A stretch of 64,000 bases of DNA from Marisa cornuarietis (Eukaryota > Mollusca > Gastropoda > Architaenioglossa > Ampullariidae). Below the pieces are notes generated by a model, which was not told the DNA's origin, searched no databases, and saw only the letters and a program-made list of their open reading frames with translations. Where the stretch lies: assembly GCA_004794655.1 (NCBI GenBank), contig SMMW01000068.1, positions 907,501 to 971,500 on the forward strand, in the 5' to 3' direction. The translations under genes and the position numbers were made by a program. This document shows positions 25,645-37,100 of this stretch, in pieces. Position 1 is the stretch's first letter; each line of letters opens with the position of its first letter.

Positions 25645-28600
25645 GCATGACCCCTTCTGTGAACATGTTGAAGTTTGAAGAGTTGTAGTTCTCCAACATA
25701 ATGATTCTCTTTCATATCATTTGGTAAGTTTTTCGCAATAAACTAAATCAAATCTTTTTTTAAATCACTGCCATTGGTCTTTGATATGATTTTTACTTGT
25801 TCTTGGCTTTTATTTTCAGTCGTTGTGTAAATTCCTTCAAGTCTATACGTTTTGTCTGCAGCAATTACTTCCCAAAAGTTTCTTCTTGTCACAAAAACTG
25901 GGGCCACCAACATTCTTCGAATAGACCTGTCATCCTCAAAATCTTTTACCATACCCATCGATGGGCTGAAGAAACCGATTGCCGTGGACTACGATCCTGT
26001 GGAAGGCCGCGTGTACTGGACAGACCTGGAGGAGAAGACGATCCGCTCAGCCAAAGATGGCGGCAGTAACGTACGACTGGTTCGCAACCTAGGACAAGGT
26101 CAGGTTACTCACACTCGGTTCTGCTGAGCAAAACGGATGTACGACATGTTTTAATAAAAAACAATTAAAATCAAAAGTATTTTTGTTTACACAGAGATTG
26201 TTTTTCCATTTAGAGTCCAGTAATTGAAGCTGAAGGTACCTTCGCTACTGTATATAGAGAAAACTCCTGTAGCCGTTATTAATTTGTAGTTTGATTGAAC
26301 TATTTCAGTTATGCTAAATGGTAGAATTTTATAAACTGTGTCATCACTCCAAGAAAACCTATCCACGACGATACGATGGTTTAATGTACTTTATCGTCAT
26401 TCTAACTAATGAAAATGATATTTCTGTTTTAGAGGCTGGACCGTACGGTCTTTCTTTGGATTCCCAGTCAAGGCTTCTCTTCTACACTGATTTAGGCAAC
26501 AAAGTCATTGGCTTGATAACATTATACAGCAAGTACAACTACCACCACATCGTCATTGACTCCGACATCGATGTACCCAGAGATATCGAGCTGGACAAAA
26601 ACAATGGGTAACATTAAAATATCAAGTTCTCAGACTTTATGTTAAAGGTTACCATGTTCACAGTCAAGACAAAGTTTGTCATAACGTTGAAATTTATCGT
26701 TTCTTTACTGAAATATGAAAATGAGAACAATATCTTCAATATTACTGAGTATGAAGACAGAACGAGGCCTCAATGTCGGTAAAACACCCTCTCTACTACA
26801 TTACAAAAATAGAATGATGTACAGTTTGTTGTACTCTGTGAGGTGCTGTGTGATGTACAGTCTGATGTACTGTGTGATGCACAGGGTGATGTACTGGACT
26901 GATGTGGGTGTGACGCCTAAAATAGAGCGAGCCAACTATGACGGCACTGACCGGAAAATACTGGTTTCAGGATTCGAGCTTCTCGACATGCCAGTCGCAC
27001 TGGCTCTGGACAAACATGGTGGGCATTCTTTTTTCTCGCTTACTATCTTCTTTTATTTTACTTTATATGCAGGTCGTTGTCAGGTGGATGAATATTAGTG
27101 GCATGTGGGAACCTTTATTGTAACGTTGGCAGCTCAACCGATTAATATTCTTGTATCTGTGCGTATTAAAGGACAAACCGAGCACAACATTTTTTCTTTA
27201 CGATCGGGTTAAGTTCGTTTTAAAATAATAATTCCCAAAATATTAGTACGTAATTATGCTTAATTTTCAAGATATAAGCCTTCAAACATCGGCATTCTCA
27301 CCTGCAACTAGAAAGGCGGGAAAAAAGTACTCTTCTGTACTGAAGAGTTCTCTCACGTGATCAAAGTATTTGTAACAGCGAGTGTGGATGTCTTCAAGTC
27401 AAATGAAGAAACATCGCTCAGGTTGTGTTCAAGAAACGATTTTTTTTTGCCCAAAAATGAAACAGCTGAATTTGGAATACAGCCCTACAGACTGAAACTT
27501 TATTTAGAAACTTCGAATGAAGTTGAAAAAATAATTAAATGGTCCAAACTGAATTCATTCAACAGACTGATAAGTCAATCAGATCAAAATTTGATGGGCA
27601 ACAATCACACACATTGCATTCTACGTTGTATTATTACGGATTGTCTCTTACTAATTGGGCGCATTTGAGTTAATTTTCCCATTTGTATTATTGTTAATAA
27701 TATGTAAACACGTTTCAAAAGTTTTTGTGAGAAACTCCTGTAATTTTTTTCATTGATGGTTTCAGTCTTTGGATTTTTATTTTATAGTTACAACTGACTG
27801 CTGATAAGGATTTTTTACAATTAAAATATAATGATCGTTTGAAACATGTTTATCGATGTAAAAACTTATTTCTTCCTCATTTAGCTGCATGCAAAAGTTT
27901 CTATTTACTTACTGTTACTCGCACGTGTTCCCGTTTAAGCTCCTTATGATATGTTTATCACCCTCAGTTCTTTTTCGATCACGCACATCAATGGTGCCCC
28001 CACACTGTCAGTTGTTGTTAGCATTATGCTGGATAAAGATAAGACTGTTGATGTGTTTGTGACAGTCACACGATGTTACCTGTAGACCAGACGGTGTAGA
28101 AACTGTCGATGTTGTATATCTGGTGCTTGATCTACCAGCAGTCGTAGTTGGTTTTAACATTTCGTGCTGTTGTACAGTAAGCACTGCTGTAGGAATAACA
28201 TTTCTTCAGTTTACTAAAAGTCCAAGACTTTCTTGTACTGTATAAGTGACTGATATAACAACCGATTTTGAAATGTTTTGAGCAAATTCTTGAGTACGAT
28301 GTGGGGACTAAATTTGCACGCACGTTTGAACAAAGCAGAAACCTGTATATACACATATATACACATATATACACACATATATTATATACACATATATACA
28401 CATATATTATGTACGCATCTCTGGACAAAGTGAATCCACTGGCGTTTGCTGCCATTATCTTTAGGATTCTCTTCATGAGTACAAACTCCATCTGAATGTG
28501 GAAGAGAGCATTCAGCAACAGCACAATGTGTCCTGTCAGTTTTCTTTTGCCGAGGATTGCATCTTTTCTCTTTGACTTTAGCTAGTGCAGACGATGCTAT

Positions 28601-29996
28601 TTTTAGAAATACTTCCGTTTCGTCACTTCATGTTTTCACGACAAATACAGGTGAGCTTAATATAAAATCTTTAATGCCTTTTTTTCATAAAATACCACCG
28701 GAATATGTTTTTGTGATACTTTGTGCTCTGTTTCCAGCCATTTTCGCTCACCTATCGAGTTGGCCTTTAAGAAGAAAGTTAGTTTAGTGAGTTTAATTTT
28801 TTGTGGCTACAGTCTTAGAAGTCATGAGACTATTTAACGAAATCTACCACATGTTGCTTACCTCATGACTCGCAAAGGAATTTAAGATTCTTCCAACCAT
28901 AAAATATTAACTCGCCACAAAAGGCATCATGACTAGAGGAAATCTGAAAAACACACATTGAACTTGGGTAAAGCCTTGTGCTGGCTTCAAAATAGCGAAG
29001 GTTAGAATAGCCGGTCAGCGTGGATCATCTCAGGAAGCTGATCCCTTCGTAGCGAGTACTGGAGTGAGGCAAGGCTGCATGCTCTAGATCATTTAAAGAA
29101 TAATATCTGACAGCAACAAGGGCATTCAGTGGACCTTTGCATTTCAAGGATCACGACTTTGCGGATGACATCAACTTCTTGTCCCACAAGCAACAATATT
29201 CACAGACCAAACTCACTCGGCTCTCAGAAGAAGCAGTGGAGACTGGCATGGCAATCAACACCAAGAAGACGGAGGTAATGTGGATCAACAACAAGCAATA
29301 AGCTCCACTACAAATACATTCAAAATGTTTTACAGAGAGCGACCGCTCTATCTACACTGGCAACATAGTCAGCAAAGATGGGGATGCACATGAAGAAGTA
29401 AGGAGTCGAATAAATAAAGTCAGGCTTGCATTCCACACCCTGCGACCCATCTAGAACTTTTGTTGAAAAAGGACTGGGTGTTCATCGAGAACGTGGTCAC
29501 ATAATCGTGTCCACCCTCTACAGACAAAGATTTGACGACCCCGCTCTTAAATGTTACAAAGATTTCAATAGGATTTTTAAGAATTTTAATTGGCGTTAAC
29601 GTGAAGTTAATATTTTCACTGGGTCAGTAAATCTGTAAGTTTGGTTTAAGATGTTTTTCGCATTTTTATGTCATTTCAAGGACCTTCAGTTCCATACCTA
29701 TTTTCTTTCTTTTATTTAAATGAATACACTAATGACATAATGTTTTTGTTAAGTCTAACGTTGCCCTGTTTAATTGTTTGCTTCTTTTGCCTAACTAAAC
29801 TTGGAATAAACTGATCATCAAATCACTTATTTATGCACCCTCTAAATCATTTACCAGCTTACTCGACGATTTGGGGATACTTTTAAGTGTCGATAATTTA
29901 GTAATATAAGTTTATGTCATATACGTTCATTTTGTATGGTTTTCGAATATTTGTGTACTTGCGTTGTTTATTTGTTTATCGTGGATCACGCGCGTG

Positions 29997-30063
<67 letters not shown>

Positions 30064-31153
30064 GAAAAAGACTGTATTGGGCAGATGCTGCTGCACAGCT
30101 GATAGGCTGGACAGACTTGGAGGGTCAGAGTACAGGAGTTATTTTTAGAAAACCAGGATCGCGCTTCTTTGGCATAGACATCTACAACAACGACCTGTAT
30201 GTCACGGACTGGAGAGATCACAGGTTAACACTCTCAAAAATGTCTGGAGTAGTTTCTACTTTGGAAAATGCCCCTTTCGGTTCATACTCTCTCAGACTTT
30301 TGATTCCCTAAATATTTTGTTTAAAACATTTTAAAAATTTGCCCTCTCAAGTTGTCAAATGAAAAACTAGCCACCAATTTGTTCAGTTTGTATTCCTATC
30401 TACCCGGTATCGGGGTTTTAACAGTCCACAGGCTGCAACAACATACATTCACCGAATTAGCACGGATGGAAAAACAGAAAAGAAATTGTTGACAGCCTTT
30501 GGACGGCTCAACGATATCCGTTTCTACACAGACAAGACACAGAATAAAGGTCAGTAAGAGGTCTTCGTAGAACATTGAGTATCGTGGATGTTCCTTGTGT
30601 AAATGAAAACAGCGAGAGTCGTTCTTTATGGAAGATAAATTGTTCGAGGTATTTCAACTGTAAATCTAAAACCTTACACTGTAAGATAAACAAGATTCGG
30701 CTGGTGGATTCTTCTGAAAATTCATTGCCCCGTGGGTCCATCAAGATCATTCGTTCGTCTATATTAAGCCGTGTTTGACTGAGCCAGGCTTTCTAAAATG
30801 AGTTTGGTATGTGCGAAAAAGAGAGAGACAGTGAAGAATTTTGTCTTTTTCTCTAACGTTCATAAAGAGGAAAATTTTTTCATGGATGAATTATTTAGGC
30901 TTTGATGAAGATTTGTAGTACAGATGTTTAATTCCACCAGTAACTTCCACTTGTTCTGTTCAGACTCTAATGCATGCAGAGTGAACAAGGGCGGTTGTAG
31001 CTACATCTGTATACCAACGTCTCCGAACAGCAGGAAATGTCTAACTTCGAAGGATACGCCTTGTAGGTAACATATAAATATCTAACAAAAACTATAAGCA
31101 TTGAAAACCTACTTCGTCTAAATCAGATATACTGACGATTGTAAAAAATCTAG

Positions 31154-31188
<35 letters not shown>

Positions 31189-34100
31189 CACGCACGCACG
31201 CACCAATCGAATCTTGAGATTGAGATTTATCACAAAACAAAAATCAAATTTTATTTAAAATAGAACATGCACAAGATGCATGTCACCTGCACTCTACAGT
31301 GCCTTTCAGACGAGTCACTAACTGACTATTTAAACAACAACCACAATTTCAATTTAAAGAAGCAAATATAATTTGAAGCGAAATAAAATCAAAAAAACAT
31401 ATGTATACAAAGCAGCTCTCAATGACTAATTTCACAGTCCCAGCACAGTTTCGTTCATAGTCTTATAATATCCACTGTTCTTCATATAGATGTCACCACT
31501 CGTAAATAACACAAACTCACCACTTATAATAATCCAAAGTCACCACGTATAATAATCCAAAGTCACCATGTATAATAATCCAATGTCACCACGTATAATA
31601 ATCCAAAGTCACCATGTATAATAATCCAATGTCACCACGTATAATAATCCAATGTCACCATGTATAATAATCCAAAGTCACCATGTATAATAATCCAATG
31701 TCACCACGTATAATAATCCAAAGTCACCACGTATAATAATCCAAAGTCTCCACGTATAATAATCCAAAGTCTCCACGTATAATAATCCAAAGTCTCCACG
31801 TATAATAATCCAAAGTCTCCACGTATAATAATCCAAAGTCACCATTTACAATAATCCAAAGTCTCCACTTGTAATAATCCGCTAACTTCTGCAGGTACCG
31901 CTGTTTTCCCAATAGTCAATGGTAATCCAATAAAACTCTAGATGAATCAGGCAGATACATCCGAAACCCCGTCAGAAGAGGAACAAACGAAGAAAACAAA
32001 GAGAGAATATTTTAAAAATTGGTAATTTCAAAACTAAAACTCTCTCCACAACCAAAACTACTTTTTACCCATCTTCATCCTTAAAATATACACATATAGT
32101 ATCACTCTCATCCAATACAAAAATTTCCCCATTTCACAAAAAAAATCAAAACACCGCCTCACCGATTAACAACAACAACAACAACAACAACAAAAACGAC
32201 ATAAATAGACACTCACCTCAACAGGTTCAATATGACAGACACTGAACAATCCGTCAGGACTTGTTCACAAAACACAGCCGGTCAAGGCCCACACACCGCA
32301 AGTCTGTCGAGGACTTGCTAACAAACAGCCATTCAAGGCTTCTCCTCCAAGTCTGCTCCAGACTTGTTTTCCCCCCAGCAACAGTCTGATCAGGACTATT
32401 ACTTTGTCCCTCCGGACACCTGGAGAACACCGAGGAAACTAACTACTCTGTCCTCGCAGGACACATTTTAACAACGAGGAACTGCTCTTCCTCCCTTGCT
32501 CTCATCAAAAGACTTTATCACCATAAAACAATGGAAACAAAGAAACAAAGAAACCCCCAACACTCTCTCCTTTCATCACAAATAACATCAAAACAACTTG
32601 TCAACACAAGTTAATCAAGCGGCCGGCCGGCCATCACGGCACAGCACTGACTCACCCACTCAGACCTCACACCGATAAACACATTAACTCTTCCGCTCAC
32701 ACCTCCCCCTTCCAGCTCCGTTCCCTGTCCCCTTTCGGGATAAAAAACATATTTTAAAACAGCAGGTTTGTGACAATGCAAGCAAAAACTAAAAATAGGA
32801 AACAGAAGGCAGAATTATCAACCCTCCTTCATCAACAGGACCTCCCTGAATGTCCCTTTCTGTGCCCTCGCTGACAGGCTGACCGGTCACTTAATCCCCA
32901 GAAATTTAATCCCCGACACTTAATCCCCTAGACTTTTACTCCCTAGGCACTTAATCCCCGACACTTCATCCTCAAAAATACCTCCAAATCGCGGCACAAC
33001 ACTCAAAATGGCTCCAAACTAAAGAGAAATGACCTTAAATGTTTTGATTGGTTGCGGAGTAAGCTGGTAAAGCCACAAAACTGGCCCTGAGGAGTCAGAG
33101 GGTTAATGCCTCTACCGAGTCCTGAGTTAGTAAGAATATTTTTATTCTTTGTTGAGGGGCAATTTTCTGAACTTGAAATATAACCGTAAGAGAAATGTGT
33201 CGCGTGGTAACTCTAATGGGAGGTAAAAATCGCCCCAATTAGGGTCTAGGGTGGCTTGCTGACAATCATTAGCTTACCTGTCCTATTGATGAAAAACAAT
33301 TACCTCACGAACACTTAAGAACAATTTTCATATCATATTGCTGAAGAACATTGAATTTAGTAGCTCGCAAGAACGTTAACTAATGTTATAGATGTTGAAA
33401 GGACGTTGAAGTTGAGTATTATTTTAATTGTCAAACTATTGTGATGTTTATATGAAAATAATTTAACTTTAATTAAATTGTTCACTGACTTCATAATTTT
33501 TATAATTTAAATTTCATTTTTAGGTTTAACTGTCTGGGGATTAAGTGCTTAGGGATTAAAAGTTTAGGGAATTAAGTGTCGAGGATTAAGTGTCTGGGAT
33601 TCCGCTGACAGATATTCAGGGTTTCAGCTGGCGAGCAATCAGCGTACGAAGCCGCTGTCCGCCGTTTGGTCCCGACGCAAGAATTGAACCCTCACTTCTC
33701 AGGAGAAGGAAATGAACCCTACTTACTCTCAGCCTTTCTACTTGACATATTTACTACCCAACATCTCCCAAGTACTCCTGGACGCACTGTAAAACTGACT
33801 CATTGATGAATCTAGGTGTTCCTTGTACCCTCTCCCCCAGTTATTGAAACGTTTGCACCTGCACACCTACATTGCCGTGTGTGCGACAAAAGTCCTTGTA
33901 AAGTGTAGGGATTTGGACCTAGCTTTGCCATACGAGATTACTCAAATACTCTTGGCAGGCGATAAAGGCAATCCTTAACAAAAAAAATCTATTTTCTTTC
34001 TTAACAAAAATTATTGGAAAAAATATGAAAATTTTAAAACCAAAGAATTGGTTTATTCGGGTCTGGATTCTCGATTAACTTAGATTATTTCTCTCGTTAA

Positions 34101-37100
34101 CAGCCGTTAATCCTCCAAGGAAGTTCATGCTTGTCACCACGACCAGCCCGAACGCCATCAAACGAATTGACATCAACACCAAAGACACCTTTGACATCCC
34201 AGTGGACAGCACACAGAATCCCATGGCCGTGGACTACGACCCACCAAACGCTCGCATCTACTGGACAGACATCAAGAGGGAAACAATCCGCTCCGCTAAC
34301 CTTGATGGCAGTGATGCTAAGATTGTCTGCAAATTTCGTCTAGGTAACTACATGCTGCTCTTTTGTGTTTCTTTTACTAACTGCTGCTGTCTCTTGGAAA
34401 ATGAGAGAAAGAATTGTGCGACTTTAGGTTTACATTTTCATCACATAAAAGGCCAAACTTCAGGCAAGTTTTAATATACCAGGTCTTTTAAGGGACTTGA
34501 TCTGAGATTTATAAAGCGAAGAATGTTAAGTTAAAAAGTACATAAGTTTGGGCTGCAATAAAAACACAATAGCAGCAAGATATCAAGACTGTGTGTAGTT
34601 AGATGGTGTGCAACATCCTCAAAATTAAATAGTTTCGCTGCTTGGTCAGAGGTGCTGTCCACAAATAGTATGGGCCACAAGTGGTGTCAAAATTAGGCTT
34701 GGCCATAGGTGGTGTCAAAAGTCAGAGTGTGCCATAGGTGAGCGACTAATGCACACATTTGTTCTGTACTTTATTGCACTTAGGAAAAAAAATTACATAC
34801 ATCTGCCACTTTTGGTTTTTTCCAATGACCTCACGTTTGAGAAAAACAAGTTCAAAAATCACACATAACATATATCTAATAGATTTTCTTTTATTTATAA
34901 TGTTGTTCAAAATAAGTATATTTTACACTTAAGTTTATCACGAGTTTGTGACAAAATTTCAGGATTTTTTTTTTAAGTTTAAAACTCCTTTCCCATGCTC
35001 TTGCATTTCTTGAAGGTTTATGCAGCGCATAGGAAATCTATACGAGTGCATAAATTTGATTTTTTGTTTCCTTTCTTTAATATCCTAATATGCATTTCTG
35101 TTGGTTTTTTTTTTCATTTTTGCTTTTTGTGATTTTTACCTGTCATCTCTTTAAAGACAATGCCAATTACATAAGAATGTTGCTTTCTCAAGACCCTATT
35201 TGTAGCAAGTATTAACGCCTTGATGTCAAAATCGCCCCTATTCATGTCAAGTTACTCACGGCAAATAAGAGCATGTATAATGTAGTAAAATCTAGAGTTC
35301 GAGTAGGGGGCCGATCTGACAGACTATTTTGAATGTTCTAGGGGTTTGAAGCAAGGGGAGATGGTCCGTTATTATTCTCACTATTTATTAATGAGCTTAC
35401 AACGAAATCCGCACAAAAGGTCTACATGGCATTCAGATTAGTCCGGAGTTAATCCAATTATTTCTCCTTTTCTTTGCAGACGATATTTCCCTATTTTCTG
35501 ATACAGTGATTGGCTTACAAAACCAGTTAAATATTCTATATAGAACAGCAAAACACTTGGACGTAGTTGTAAATATGAAGAAATCTAATGTGGTTGTTTT
35601 CAGGAATGGGGGTCATGTTGCTAGAAAAGAAGAATGGTATTACGATGGTACAAAATTGGAAATAGTCAATAGTTATAAATATCTAGGAATAATTTTGTCA
35701 ACACGCTGTGTGTTTCTCATGCCTTAAGTGACTTAGCAGCGAAGGCACGCAGAGGAGTAATTGGAATTATAAAAGTTCTTTGGCGCCTTGAAGATTGTAA
35801 TCCCTTTTTGTTAAAAAAATTATTCGATTCACAAATTCAGCCAATTCTTCTGTATGGTTCTTAGGTGTGGGGTCTGTGTGTGGACAACAATATTATTGAG
35901 AGAGTCCATTTATTTGCAGTGAAACGTTTCTTGAATGTGACAGAAAGAACTCCAAATGGAATGATTTACGGTGAATGTGGAAGATACCCATTGTTTGTAA
36001 ATGCTTATGTGAGATGTATTGCATACTGGCTGCAAGTTGTAAATCTGCCCCCCAGTAGACTTCCAAAAACAAGTGTTAAACATGTTGCTAAATATGTAGA
36101 GTAATAACAAGGTCACTTGGGTTAACAACATTATACTAACACTTTATAAATATGGGTTTGGATTTGTTTGGGAATCTCAGGGGATGGGCAATGTTAAGCA
36201 GTTCTTAAGAGAATTTAAGTTGAGACTTACAGACTGTTTTGAGCAAGACTGGCATAACAAAATATCTAGTAATAATCGATTTTCATTCTTCAGCTCATTT
36301 AAGTCCTCTTTAAAGTTAAGCACTTACCTAACTGACATTAAACATATTGCTATTAGAAATTCACTAATAAGGTTTAGGCTAGGAGTTACAAACATAAATT
36401 GCCATAAGCAGCTTTACAGCAATGTGTGAACTACTTCCTTAAAATTTCCCAGTTGCGATTGTGAAGAGACTGAGTTACATTTTGTGTTCGTGTGCCCAAA
36501 ATATAAAGATCTACGACACCTCTAAATTTATCTATTTTATTTGCAAGCAGCTGTTTAAATTTAATCCAAAATGTTGCCTATTATCTGTATAAAGCACTGC
36601 CGATTAGAGAGAGCAAATAATTTGCAAATTACTGATATTAAATAGCACATTAATGGATGTTGTAAGAACATTGTATTTATGTATTTTGTACTTTCATTTT
36701 TGATTCCCCCTACACCCATTACCCCAACATCGGTTATGGGCACGAGCCTACTGAAATAAAGAAATTTGTCATTGTCATTGTCATTGTCATTTCCCCAAGA
36801 AAAAGTATTTTTGAGTTTTTATAACAACACAGCGGCTCACCTGTACAGAAGATCTCACGGTAGAAGTATAGGTCAGCCTGTATAAGAAAGGGAATAAAAT
36901 AGGGATAAAGAGAAGGGACATCTAAAGGACTGACTCGCTAAGTCTGCAGCAGTTTGTATTTATTACACCTACATCACATTTATCTCACTTTACTAACGAA
37001 ACGCAAGTCAATTACTGATTTGAATGAACTTGACTCCAATGAAGTGGGAGATCGGACGCTCACGAGAAAACCAGAGACGTTGAAGGGTCAAAGAAACAAG

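Larger units (their letters stand above)
27019..30063 (+). other. 3-kb intron of the LRP-like gene
   Basis: It holds a TATACACA repeat (28345-28411), an RTE-like fragment (28960-29470) and a GT tract abutting the acceptor. No other coding signal was seen. Confidence 0.7.

Noticed and set aside
31724..31912. 62-codon minus-strand frame with 23-residue repeats
   Set aside because: It comes from the 23-bp minisatellite, whose period happens to stay open; not a repeat protein.
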